Shown here: positions 43,255-52,854 of the stretch, piece by piece
Position numbering within the stretch: the first letter of the stretch is position 1
How the letters are laid out: every line of letters starts with the position of its first letter
Assembly: GCF_019279795.1 (NCBI RefSeq)
Contig: NC_056731.1
Coordinates: forward strand, 868,202,052-868,266,051
Source of the DNA: Protopterus annectens
Taxonomy: Eukaryota > Chordata > Ceratodontiformes > Protopteridae
Length of the DNA stretch: 64,000 nucleotides
Direction: 5' to 3'
The notes under the pieces: model-generated
Database searches by the model: none
What the model was told of the DNA's origin: nothing
The model's input: the letters and a program-made list of their open reading frames with translations, nothing else
Translations under genes and position numbers: made by a program

Positions 43255-44790
43255 TAAGCCATTCGACTACCGATCATCTGAAACAATGCAAGGATAAAGA
43301 CAGACCGAATAGGTCCAAAACTGCCGACTACTCTTCTGTTAAGCTAGTCGCCAGTCCGCTGGTACTCAGTGAGGCACCTTTGCAGCCCCTGATGCACGCG
43401 TCAGTGGATTCGCAGGCCTCTGCTGAGACCCATTCAGAGTCTGGTATGCTAAGAGATGCTTCTTCTACTATGGAACCAGCGGATGTCTCTACTTTGGATG
43501 GGTCCGGAGCCACTGTGAAGGCACCAGCTTCTGAGAGTTTTTCGCTGTAGCGATGGTCGAAACAGACAACTTCATTTTTAACCAAAACTACCGAGTTTCT
43601 TAGGCCCAGAGTATGCACTATGCCTAGAAAACTGATGTCCAAAGCACATGCTCAGACACCCATGCCACAGAAACAAATGCTTAGAATATCTGAAGACCTT
43701 ATTACGCTGATTAGGGGAAGCCAGCCTTCCCCTGCAAAGAGACGAAGAATCCAATCCCCTTCAGGTTCTACCGACCAGGAGTCCGATGACTCTGACTTTT
43801 CTGATGTATGAAATCATGCCCTTATCTGCCTATGAGGATTCAGATGCAGAGGAATGCATTCCCTCTGCCTCCCCTCCAGAGGATTTTTCTTTTGGTGAAA
43901 CCGTGCATACTTTGAGAGCATTTCCATTGGGAATGCCAAGACTATCCTCAGTCCAAAAAGAGACACAGAGAATTTTTAAGAGTTGGCTCAGCACATACAT
44001 TTAGCTATTCCCCCTGTCTTGGATGTTGTAGATGTTTTCATGGAATCCAGTCTTACTCCAGACACTTTACCTCCTTCCCCTAGGAAACCAGTCAGGTACT
44101 ACAGAGTACCTGATATTCGTTTCTTTTCAAGAATCCTACTGCTGACCCAGAGATCATTTCACAAGGACCTAAAGGTATTAAGGCAACTATAGCCAAAAAC
44201 CCACCCCTTCGGACAAGGATTCCAGAGCTTTGGACAGATGGGGTAAGAAGGTATATACCTCTGCACCTCTTGCTATCAGGGCATTGAATTGCCAGTTTCA
44301 CATGCTGAAATACAAGCAGCATATTATGGAACTTAATAAACAAAAATTGGTGACTTCCTTGTGCAGAAAATAAAGAATTGCAGGAGCTTTTGCACTCTGC
44401 AAACCAAGTTAGCAAGCATACTTTGCAGTGTGGCTTTGATCCCCTAGAAGCATATTGCGGGGCAGCAGTCACTGGCTCTGTACTGAGAAGACATGTTTGG
44501 CTGAAGGAGCAGACCTTGCCAGATCATGTCAAATTGAAATTATACGCTCCTTTGAATAAGGACAGTTTGGCACCAAAGCAGAAGTTCTTAAAGATGCAAG
44601 AAAAAGGTAAATATATGCAGACTGTTAAAGAATTCCTACAAGTACAACCCCCTAGTTTCAGTAGGCATTGCCCTTCAAAACACTGGTCCTTTCTAGCCCC
44701 CTCCATGTCTTCCCAAACAAGACCCAGGGGAAACCGACCACCCAGACTACAGTCTCAAGAGTATGCAGAGATCTAAGCAATGGAGTGCCC
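43255..44790 (+). pseudogene. Gag of the outer A2 element (continued), broken
   Basis: The N-terminal Cys/His part lies before the A3 insertion (ATG at 37267: SCLACGKQIP, then a frame change). After it, the text resumes with PMPQKQMLRISEDLITLIRG (about 43658-43718), the acidic YEDSDAEECIPSASPPEDFS (about 43830-43890), HTLQCGFDPLEAYC (about 44418-44460), WLKEQTLPDHVKLK (about 44499-44540), FLQVQPPSFSRH (about 44632-44668) and APSMSSQTRPRGN. The APSMSSQ tail is shared with the A2 copy at 20.7 kb and not with A1. Multiple frameshifts are present. Confidence 0.8.
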
Positions 44791-44843
44791 CCACCCCTAA
44801 AGCGAGGAGTGGTAAGCCAACTCCTTATGGAAAAAAACTCGCA

Positions 44844-46000
44844 ATGACTTCTTCACTCTTATTTCCCAACTCTCCCCAATTGCTTCTGCCCCTAGGTGGA
44901 AAACTTGCCCTTCATGCAAAAAAACTGGATGTCCATCACTCAGGACTGATGGGTCATCAACATTGTATCCCAGAGGTACAGATTTTATTTCCATTCACTG
45001 CCAACCCCAATCGGGTTTCCAGACAGTCCCCCAAACCAGTGGGCAGAGGCTCAAAACCAAGTACTTTACCTGCTCAATATCAGAGCTATTCAGCCTGTTC
45101 CAGTAGAACAGAGGGGGTCAAGGATTCTTCTCCAGACTCTTCCTTGTTCCCAGGAAAGAGGGTTCTTGTCGCCCAATCCTGGATCTTTCAATTTAAAACA
45201 CCTTCCTGGTGGTACCAAAAATCAAGATGCTTACCCTGCAACAGCTTCTCCCTAATTTAGCCAAGGATGCCTGGTTAGTCACTCTAGACTTAAAATAAGC
45301 CCATCTGCGCATCCCTATAAGGGAGTCCTGCAGGAAGCATCTACGTTTCAGGGCAGGCTCTTGTCTACTGCGCCCAGGGTATTCACAAAACGCCTGACTC
45401 CAGCCATTGCATACTGTAGGCAGAGAAATATCCAAATTTACCCATACTTGGACGACTGCCTGACTTAGGTGGACAGTCAGAAGTTGCTGCTTCAGCACTT
45501 GGCATTTGTAAAACTTCTCACTTCATTGGGGTACACAATCAACGAAAAGAAATCTTAACTGGTGCCCCATCAAAAAATTGTATTCCTGGGAGCAAGTTTG
45601 GGCACAACTTCCCAGATTATATTCCTCACTTCAGAAAAACAGGTCCATCTGACAGACTACTTCAAACAAGTAGCAACCAGAACCCAGCTATTTGCAAAAA
45701 AAATACTGCAAGCCCTAGGGTTCATGGCCTCATGTATACTGCTAATTCCATAGGCAAGACTGCATATGAGGAAACTTCAGTGGTACTTGGTCTTTGGTGC
45801 CAACCTTCTCAGGACCTGGAAACAGTCATTCCTATCATGCCTTGTCTAAGTACAGAGTTCCTTTGGTGGGCAGAAGCATGCAACCACACCAAAGGACTGC
45901 CTTTTACTCAACCCCATGCCGCCCAGACCCTGACCACAGACGCATCAGACTATGCATGGGGGGGCTCACATGGCTGACAAATGTATTCAGGGCCACTGGG
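44844..46000 (+). pseudogene. Pol of the outer A2 element, cut by the gap
   Basis: ATG at 44844. Decayed RT blocks include VTLDLK (then a stop), HLRIPIRESCRKHLRF, a deletion that removes the SALPFGLS block, APRVFTKRLTP (about 45370-45405) and YPYLDDCLT (about 45440-45466). NEKKS and FLGASLGTTSQ (about 45541-45615) continue, then LQALGFMASC, LKQ and the RNase H start TTDASDYAWGG (about 45931-45965). The last readable text before the N run is CIQGHW. The sequence matches A2 better than A1 throughout. Confidence 0.82.
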
Positions 46001-46500
46001 NNNNNNNNNNNNNNNNNNNNNNNNNNNNNNNNNNNNNNNNNNNNNNNNNNNNNNNNNNNNNNNNNNNNNNNNNNNNNNNNNNNNNNNNNNNNNNNNNNNN
46101 NNNNNNNNNNNNNNNNNNNNNNNNNNNNNNNNNNNNNNNNNNNNNNNNNNNNNNNNNNNNNNNNNNNNNNNNNNNNNNNNNNNNNNNNNNNNNNNNNNNN
46201 NNNNNNNNNNNNNNNNNNNNNNNNNNNNNNNNNNNNNNNNNNNNNNNNNNNNNNNNNNNNNNNNNNNNNNNNNNNNNNNNNNNNNNNNNNNNNNNNNNNN
46301 NNNNNNNNNNNNNNNNNNNNNNNNNNNNNNNNNNNNNNNNNNNNNNNNNNNNNNNNNNNNNNNNNNNNNNNNNNNNNNNNNNNNNNNNNNNNNNNNNNNN
46401 NNNNNNNNNNNNNNNNNNNNNNNNNNNNNNNNNNNNNNNNNNNNNNNNNNNNNNNNNNNNNNNNNNNNNNNNNNNNNNNNNNNNNNNNNNNNNNNNNNNN
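46001..46500. other. Assembly gap, 500 N
   Basis: Exactly 500 N, most likely an arbitrary length. If one A element spanned it, comparison with A3 predicts about 1190 bp here. Nesting arguments suggest much more is missing. Confidence 1.
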
Positions 46501-47060
46501 AAACTAATGGCAGTGGAACCTTTCCTTATTTTTCATCAAGACAGAGTTTCTCTACGAACTAATCCTTCCTTCATGCCTAAGGTGGTTTCCATTGTAGCTT
46601 TAAATCAAACCATCCACCTACCCACTTTCTTCCCCAGTCCACAGAACAAAGGTGAGCGACTCCTGCATTCCTTGGACATCACAGGCAGCTTCATTACTAC
46701 TTGGATAAAACTAAGGCTTTCAGAAAAACTGACCAGCTCTTTGTATCCTATGCTACAGCTTCTCAAGGGAGGGCTATATCTAAACAAACCATTTCTAAAT
46801 GGATAGGCCATTGCATACGGTTCTGTTATACCCATCATGGGAAACCAGTTCCTCCTACCATTAGATCCCACTCTACCAGGGCAACAGCTACCTCTACAGC
46901 CTTTCTCAGGGGGTTCCTACCAAGGAAATTTTAGAAGCTGCAACTTGGAGTTCTGTACACACCTTCACCAAACACAATCACGTACCTCTTTACTCTAAGT
47001 CCAGGGCGGGCTTCGCCACTGCAGTTCTGCAGGGCCTCATTGCCTCCACTAACCCTCTAT
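46501..47060 (+). pseudogene. Tyrosine recombinase C-terminal part (A1 type)
   Basis: It contains LMAVEPFLIFHQDRVSLRTN (46504 on), FMPKVVSIVALNQTIHLPTF (about 46570-46630), a frameshift near 46680, KTDQLFVSYATASQGRAISK (about 46725-46785) and SHSTRATATSTAFLRG (H-x-x-R, about 46868-46912). After a frameshift near 46915 come TWSSVHTFTKHN and the final SRAGFATAVLQGL block (about 47000-47040). His replaces nothing in H-x-x-R, but the Tyr position after KH reads N. It is inactive. Confidence 0.82.
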
Positions 47061-47092
47061 AATACCTCCCCCCTACCTTAGCTTTGGGATTC

Positions 47093-47200
47093 AACCCAAG
47101 TGTGATGACTGCAGCAGGGTAACACAATGAACATAGTACAGTTTTGTACCTATCATAAATGTAGATGTTCGAGTGTTCACCCTGCTGCAGTCCAGGTTAC
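47093..47200. repeat. ICR (A1 type)
   Basis: 47093-47134 predicts a left end ATGTTCATTGTGTTACCCTG. 47135-47200 complements the right end at 47566. The predicted left end does not match 36943. Confidence 0.9.
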
Positions 47201-47350
47201 CCTTCCTCCAACCCCTCTGATCTACTGGCTAAATCTCTGCTATGCCTTACTGATGCATTTGCTTATAGCTGAAGGGATTTTGTGTTTGTGTAGTGTTCAC
47301 ACCATTTGGTATTAATTCTGATCACCTTTTTGGGGGCACCTGACATGTGG

Positions 47351-47566
47351 GGCAAGAAAAACTGAAGAAAATGGCGTCTGTTGCAATATATGTACCCCTG
47401 GCGCACTGACGTCTGGGATGAGGTGACAGCAACCGACGTCAGACCAAGACTTTGGAAATCCTGCCGACTGTGAAGACCGCCTGACGACAGGATAACCGAA
47501 GTGTGATTGACTGCAGCAGGGTGAACACTCTAACATCTACATTTATGGTAGGTACAAAACTGTACT
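47351..47566 (-). repeat. Right ITR (A1 type)
   Basis: Inverted ITR with CACTGACGTCTGGG, AAGACTTTGG and the outer extension ending in CAAAACTGTACT. The inverted TATA is degraded to ATATATGTACC. Confidence 0.85.
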
Positions 47567-48435
47567 TTCTTCCTCCTCCAGTAGCCACGGATCCCTCCCT
47601 GATCTAGTGGGGCGGGGGCACTTTCAGGGCAGAACAGTCCAAGGCACATGGCAACCCCACGAGTACCATCTGCATATCAATGTCTTGGAGATGAGAGCTG
47701 TGGTTTTAGCGTTGCGAACTCTTCAGAACTCTCTTCCCACCGGGACCAGTGCAATTCAGTCAGACAATGTCTGTAGTGTGGTACATCAACAAACAGGGCG
47801 GAACCAATTCCTACCCCCTATGTCGAGAAGCACTCAGACTCTGGCAATGGGCGATCTCTTCCCAGCGGTTTCTGATAGCAACGCACATCCCTGTAAAGTC
47901 CAACGTTATAGCGGACAGGTTGAGCAGAGCAATTCTCATGCCTCACGAGTGGTCTCTCAATCGGACAATGGCAGACCAAATCTTCCGCAGATGGGGTCAG
48001 CCTTGCTGCGATCTTTTCACCACCCCCTTCAACAGCAAGTGCGACAGTTTCTTTTCTCTCCTCCCTCTTCCCGAATACCCTCCCGGAGACGCTGTAATCC
48101 ACGATTGGCCTCAGGGATTTCTCCTCCCTCTTCCCGGATACCCTTCCAGAGACGCTGTAATCCACGATTGGCCTCAGGGACTACTTTATGCTTTCCCTCC
48201 ATTTCCCCTGATTCCAAAACTAATTCAGAAAGCTACCACGCTGGGATGCAAGATGATCCTCATTGCCCCCTACTGGCCTCGACAAATTTGGTTTCCGTTC
48301 TTGCATCATCACCTCCTGGAGCAGCCCTGGACCCTGGACCCAGTACCAGACCTCATGATCCATCAGTCGGGCGGGTTGCACCAATCCCTGCAGTCTCTCA
48401 ACCTCACTGCTTGGTTGCTCCACTTCCAACCTTAG
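47567..48435 (+). pseudogene. DIRS-B copy 2 pol: RNase H and Dam-like part
   Basis: RNase H starts with a decayed VATDPSLI block (47580 on), then the LEMRAVVLALRTLQ segment, SVVWYINKQGGTNSYPLC (about 47770-47825) and VIADRLSRAI (about 47908-47937). The Dam-like domain reads QPCCDLFTTPFNSKCDSFFS (about 48000-48056), GDAVIHDWPQG, LLYAFPPFPL (about 48183-48212) and MILIAPYWPRQIWFPFL (about 48253-48305). The Dam-like part is open from 47749 to 48435. A 63-bp in-frame tandem duplication repeats the DAVIHDWPQG block. Confidence 0.85.
48061..48186 (+). repeat. 63-bp in-frame tandem duplication
   Basis: Units 48061-48123 and 48124-48186 share CTCCCTCTTCCCG and GACGCTGTAATCCACGATTG, with a few substitutions. 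Each unit adds 21 residues containing DAVIHDWPQG. Confidence 0.93.
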
Positions 48436-49456
48436 CCAGGCTTCCGGACATTTCCCAATCGGTGTGTGAAATCATCTTATCTTTGCACAAATCTACCACC
48501 AGAAAAACTTATGCTAGTAAGTGGAAACGTTTCTCTTGCTGGTTAGAGTCTAAAAACATAGATCCCTTTTCAGCCCCGGTCCACCACGCTTTAGATTTCT
48601 TAGCGGAACTTTTTCAGGCTGGGTCCTCTTCTGCCACCATTAGAGTTCAGTTAGCCACAATTTCAAATTTTTATACAGGCCTATCTGAAACTAGTATCAT
48701 GTCCCATAAGCTTTGCAAAGCTTTTCTCAAAGGGACTACTTTGCTCAGGCCCTCCGTAAGAGATCCCCCGCCTCCGTGGGATCTTAATTTGACCTTAGCT
48801 TCCCTAATATTGCCCCCCTTGAACCCGCAGCTTCATGTTCCTTAAAGTTTCTTTCTTGGAAAACCCTCTTTCTTGTGGCAATTACCTCAGCCAGAAGAGT
48901 TTCCGAACTCCAGGCCCTTTGTGTTCGCCCTCCTTATTTAGTTTTCCATAATGACAGAGTTTCGCTCAGGACTAATCCCTCCTTCCTTCCTAAGGTACCT
49001 TCTGAGAGTAATCTGAATCAGTCCATTGACCTTCCGGTCTTCTCCCCAAATTATTCCATCAAAGCTGAACATAAATTATGGTTGTTCATAGACAATTACG
49101 TTTCTACTTGCGTAGGACTAAACAAATTTAGAAAATTAGATCCGCTTTTCCTGTTCTATGCTCAAGGTAAACAAGGTCTACCAGTGTCTAAAGTAACTCT
49201 ATCTAGGTGGTTGAATTCTATTATTACTTTGATTTATCAGTTGTGGAACAAACCGCTCCCTGCTAAACCAAAAGGCCACTCTACTAGGGCTTTAGCTGCT
49301 TCTGTAGCTTTTCAGGCAAGATTACCAATGGAAGCCATTTGTGCGGCAGCTACATGGGCCACTCCCCATACATTTATTTCTCATTATAAGTTGGATGTGG
49401 CCTCTAGAAGCAGAGCTGATTTTGGTTCCACTGTGCTGAGGAGTCTGTTCCGATGA
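48400..49456 (+). pseudogene. DIRS-B tyrosine recombinase, one frameshift
   Basis: The N-terminal part lies at the end of an open frame running 47607-48845: SVCEIILSLHKSTTRKTYAS, KWKRFSCWLES (about 48460-48550) and DPPPPWDLNLTLASL (about 48765-48810). A single-base loss near 48820-48845 shifts the frame. The catalytic half is open at 48875-49456: SARRVSELQAL (catalytic Arg), LRTNPSFLPKVPS, VTLSRWL, KGHSTRALAASVAF (H-x-x-R, about 49270-49312) and ATWATPHTFISHYKLD with the candidate nucleophilic Tyr (about 49350-49395). All expected catalytic positions are readable, so the damage is minimal. Confidence 0.88.
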
Positions 49457-49489
49457 GCCACACAGGACTGAGGTGCTAGGGACGCTGTC

Positions 49490-49590
49490 CCAACCAGCAA
49501 GAATGAAGGCGAGATAGACAACTTAACATTAAGAAGTTATGTACCTACCATAACGTTCCATGTTAGTTGTCTTCTCACCTTCTTTCTTGC
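49490..49590. repeat. ICR of DIRS-B
   Basis: 49530-49590 complements the right end (49943 back): AAGAAGTTATGTACCTACCA against TAGGTACATAACTTCTTA. 49490-49529 predicts a left end ATGTTAAGTTGTC, which is not present in the window. Confidence 0.85.
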
Positions 49591-49759
49591 GTCCCACCCT
49601 CCGTCCCGCTAGCCTAATAGACCGAGAAGAGTTGCCCTCTGAGTTTCTTTTAGCTGGCTGGGTCTTATCTGGTTTGTTCCGTCAACCTTTTAGCTCTGTA
49701 GCTAAACATATGCTGTTAGGACAGGTGTCCTTATATTTGTCTGTAGTTAGATCTACCAA

Positions 49760-49943
49760 ACAAGATCTGGGGATCTAGCGCCAGGCATTGTGGGATATGG
49801 GGAGGCCTCGAGCCAGTAAATAGCTCTCGAGCTTTAGAAGATGGCAGAGTCTGAGCAGAGGATCGGCTCCTAACCCAACCAGCAAGAAAGAAGGCGAGAG
49901 GAAGACAACTAACATAGAACATTGTTAGGTACATAACTTCTTA
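49760..49943 (-). repeat. Right ITR of DIRS-B
   Basis: It ends AACATAGAACATTGTTAGG, TACATAACTTCTTA. It shares AACCAGCAAGAA.GAAGGCGA with the ICR left half (49492-49512). The inner boundary is approximate because no left ITR is available for comparison. Confidence 0.7.
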
Positions 49944-51300
49944 TTCTCTGCACTGCCCTTTGTGAATACCCTGGGCGCAGTCGATAAGCCAAAGTGCCTG
50001 GTTCCAGTTATTGCATTTTGCAGGCAAAGTATTCAAATATATCCATACCTGAATGATTGTCTAATTCAGGCAGAAAGCCAGAGCATACTTTTGATCATCT
50101 GCCGTTTGTAAAAAGGGTTCTAACTTGTCTGGGGTACACCATAAACGAAAAGAAATCACAACTGGTACCCTGTCAACAAATTACATTCCTGGGAGCAAGC
50201 TTGAATACAACTTCCTAGATGGCTTACTTCACACCAGAAAAGCAAATTCATTTGATAACCTACTTCAAACAAGTGGCCACAAAAATCCTGCTGTCTGCAA
50301 GACAAATACTGCAAGCCTTTGGGGTTCATGGCCTCCTGCATTCTTCTAATTCCATATGCAAGACTGCATATAAGGAAACTACAGTGGTATCTAAAAAGCC
50401 TTGTGAGTCAACCTTCTCACAGCCTAGAAGCAATGATTCCTATCGTACCTTGCCTACGCCTAGAATTCCTCTGGTGGGCAGAGGCCTGCCACCAAAACAA
50501 GGGACTACCATTCACACTGCCCCCTGCCGCCCAAACCCTAAGAGATGCATCAGACTATGCATGGGGGGCTCACCTGGCAGGGAGGTGCATTCAGGGCAAA
50601 TGGAACCAAAGTCAAATGCACCTGCATATCAATCAAAAAGAAATGTTAGCTGTACAGAATGTTCTGACAGCCTTAAAGGACTACGTTCTTCCAGGACAAC
50701 TAATGGTAAAGACGGACAACACCATGGTTATGTGGTACATAAACAAGCAGGGGGGTACACATTCCTACTCCCTCTGCAGACTAGCCGTGGCATTGTGGAA
50801 CACAGCCTTGAGCTACCAAGTGCACCTACAAGCTCAATTCCTGCCAGGAAAATGAAATACACTGGCAGATGGACTAAGCAGAAACCGACCCACACGAGTG
50901 AGAACTGGAACCAAGAATTTTCAACATGTTGACAAGAATGGGGGAGCCCAGACATAAACCTAGTTTCTTCCCCCCTGAGCTGCCAATTGGACAAGTTTTG
51001 CACAAGGACTCCCCACAAACAAGCCTGGAAAGTGGATGCTCTGTCCTTCAGTTGGAAAAACCTATCGGTCTACGGCTCCCCCCCCCCCCCCCCACTGCCT
51101 CTGCTCTTCAAAGTTCTACCAAGTCAAACAGGACAAACCAAGGATGATTTTGATTGCTCCAGACTGGCGTGCCAACACTGGTACCCCCTGCTGCGCAGTG
51201 TCTCACAGTTGTCTCCATGGCACCTGCCTCAGACCCCTTCCCTGCTGTCTCAGCTGGAGAACCAGATTCTGCACCCTCAGCTTCCAACATTGAACCTTGC
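49944..51300 (+). pseudogene. DIRS-A2 pol remnant (RT end, RNase H, Dam-like)
   Basis: The RT fragment has the inverted SALPFGLS region, then YPYLNDCLI-like text with the catalytic Asp changed (about 50040-50065, the codon reads AAT in CTGAATGAT). RNase H reads LRDASDYAWGAHLAGRCIQG (about 50540-50600), the QKEMLAVQN block with the catalytic Glu and DNTMVMWYINKQGG (about 50715-50757). The Dam-like part shows LSFSWKN and a C-run where YAFPP would be (about 51078-51094), then IAPDWR-like text (about 51150). Frameshifts are frequent. Confidence 0.82.
49962..49990 (-). other. 29-bp microinversion in the RT
   Basis: GTGAATACCCTGGGCGCAG and on is the reverse complement of GGCTTATC.ACTGCGCCCAG, the text every other A copy has between CCCTTT and AAA at this place. 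The ends are TTT (49959-49961) and AAA (49991-49993). Confidence 0.93.
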
Positions 51301-52350
51301 CGCCTGGCTAATTACTTAAACTCACCCTTATCTCTTAGCAAATCTGTGATGGATGTCATCTTAGAGGCAAGGAGGCCTAGTACTACAAAATCTTATGCTG
51401 AAAAATGGAAAAGATTCTGTGCCTGGAACTAATCTCGAGAGATGAGCACAGCAGTGCCCAGTTTACCTCAGATTTTGCAATAATTAACTGAGATGCTTCA
51501 CAAGGGCCTGTCTTTTTCCTCCATTAAAAATCCACGCCTCAGCCATTTCAGTTCATTATAACATAGAACCTCCCCTCTTCTCTCATCCTCTGCTTAAGCA
51601 GTACCTCAGAGGGGCCAAAAATTTGAGACCACCCAAGAGAGCCCCAACCCCTGCCTGGGACCTTAACTTTGTATTGGAGAAACTCACGCCACCTCTTTTC
51701 GAGCCAGCTGCTACTGCAGACTTAAAATTTCTTTCTTGGAAAACAGCTTTCCTTTTAGCAATCACTTCAGCTAGAAGGATATCTGAATTACATGCCCTTA
51801 TGGCAGTGGAGCCGTTCATCATCTTTCATGCAGACAGGGTGTCACTCAGGACCAATCCATCTTTCATGCTCAATGTGGTATCCAGTGTAGCTCTTAATCA
51901 GTCCATTAATTTGCCAACCTTCTTTCCCAATCCACAGAACAAAGGGGAATGGATTCTGCATTCCTTGGATGTGCACAGACAAATTAGATTCAACTTGCAC
52001 AGGACTAAACCTTGAAGAAAATCTGAACTGCTGGTAGCATTTGCTGCAGGGGCAGAGGGGAAGGCTATTTCAAAACAAACCATTTGTAAATGGATAAGCC
52101 ATTACATTTCTGCTATAAGCACCATGGAAAACCTATCCCCCAGGGGATCAGATTTCACTCCACCAGGGCTGCATCTACTTTTGCAGCCTTTCTCAGAGGT
52201 GTTCCTAGCATGGACGTCCTAGAAGCTGCTACCTGGAGTTCTGTACATACTTTCACCAAGCATCATCATTTGCCAATTTTCTCTAAATCCAGAGCTGGCT
52301 TTGCCACTACTGTCCTGCAGGGCCTTATAGCTGGCCCTAATACTGCATAA
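51300..52350 (+). pseudogene. DIRS-A2 tyrosine recombinase remnant
   Basis: SVMDVILEARRPSTTKSYAE and KWKRFCAWN (about 51345-51430, then a stop) are followed by PAWDLNFVLEKLTPPLFEPA (about 51650-51710), SARRISELHALMAVEPFIIF (catalytic Arg, about 51765-51828), FHSTRAASTFAAFLRGV (H-x-x-R, about 52150-52205) and TWSSVHTFTKHHHLP (about 52232-52276). A stop at 52013-52015 and a deletion near 52103-52110 disable it. Confidence 0.82.
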
Positions 52351-52387
52351 ACTACTGCCTCCACCCTTCCTTAGCTTTGGGAATCTT

Positions 52388-52495
52388 CCCAAATGTAATG
52401 ACTGCAACAGTAAAATAAGAACAACATAGTACAGTTGTGTACACATACCATAAATGTAGATGTTGGAGTGTATTCACTGTTGCAGTCCTGGTTAC
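52388..52495. repeat. ICR (A2 type)
   Basis: CCCAAATGTAATGACTGCAA, then ACATAGTACAGTTGTG and TGTAGATGTTGGAGTGTATT, then TTGCAGTCCTGGTTACCC. It has the same two-part structure as the other A2 ICRs. Confidence 0.85.
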
Positions 52496-52635
52496 CCTCC
52501 CTTCAGCCCCCTAACTTCTGGCTATGCCTCTACTTTCCTTTTCTATGCTTAAAAGCCTTTTTGGTGTATTTGCTTTTTGTTGGCGGTATACCCTTGTGTT
52601 TATTTGCTCCCCATTAGGGGGGCACCTGACATCTG

Positions 52636-52850
52636 GGCCAAGAAAAACTGATGTAATGGCGTCGGCTGCATATTTTATACCCCTGGCGTCATGAAAGAAG
52701 GGACAGCAACTGATGCAGGACCCAAGACTTTGTTGATCAGGCCGACTGAGGGCAACTTGCAAGCAGGTTACCCAAATGTAATGACTGCAACAGTGAATAC
52801 ACTCTAGTAGAAAAGTACAGTTGCGTACACTTACCATAAATGTAGATGTT
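52636..52850 (-). repeat. Right ITR (A2) with inverted tip
   Basis: The ITR is normal up to ACACTCT (52799-52805). The remaining tip and 8 bp of flank (52806-52850) are present in reverse complement: AGTAGAAAAGTACAGTTGCG and on to TAGATGTT. Confidence 0.85.
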
Positions 52851-52854
52851 GGAG

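Larger units (their letters stand above)
36943..46000 (+). mobile_element. DIRS-A2 element, 5' part, interrupted by DIRS-A3, cut by the gap
   Basis: Left end ATGTTCTTAGTG at 36943, preceded by G. It runs to 37408, resumes at 43192 after the A3 insertion, and ends at the N gap at 46001 within RNase H. The left end matches the A2-type ICR (23781-23821), not the A1-type ICR found after the gap (47093-47134). The sequence right of the gap is therefore probably another copy. Confidence 0.85.
46501..47566 (+). mobile_element. DIRS-A1-type 3' part (YR, ICR, right ITR)
   Basis: It starts at LMAVEPF inside the YR and ends in GTACT at 47566, followed by TT. The YR text (KTDQLFVSYA) and the ICR left half (GTTACCCTGCTGCAG type when reversed) are A1-like, unlike the A2 sequence left of the gap. 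It is inserted in a DIRS-B copy. Confidence 0.88.
47567..49943 (+). mobile_element. DIRS-B copy 2, 3' part (RNase H to right end)
   Basis: It starts in RNase H next to the A1 right end and continues through the Dam-like domain, YR, ICR and right ITR. The right end ACATAACTTCTTA falls at 49943, fixed by the ICR at 49529/49530, and TT follows. It is inserted in the RT of an A2 copy that resumes at 49944. It differs from DIRS-B copy 1 in the shared RNase H region, so the two are separate copies. Confidence 0.88.
49944..52851 (+). mobile_element. DIRS-A2 copy, 3' half, right of the DIRS-B insertion
   Basis: It begins within the RT (TTCTCTGCACTGCCC) where DIRS-B copy 2 inserted at a GTT, and carries the rest of pol, YR, ICR and right ITR. 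The right end is inverted in place (52806-52850). It was itself inserted into the next A2 copy: after undoing that inversion, the flanking sequence TTTCTACTGGAGACTTTTCC is the RT of the following copy. Confidence 0.85.

Noticed and set aside
45794..46806. Long open frames across 46001-46500
   Set aside because: They run through unknown bases (N), so their openness has no meaning.
36943..47566. Single intact outer DIRS element with both ends
   Set aside because: The left end does not match the ICR near 47.1 kb, the flanking DIRS-B sequences are not colinear, and a gap lies between. The two parts are treated as separate elements.
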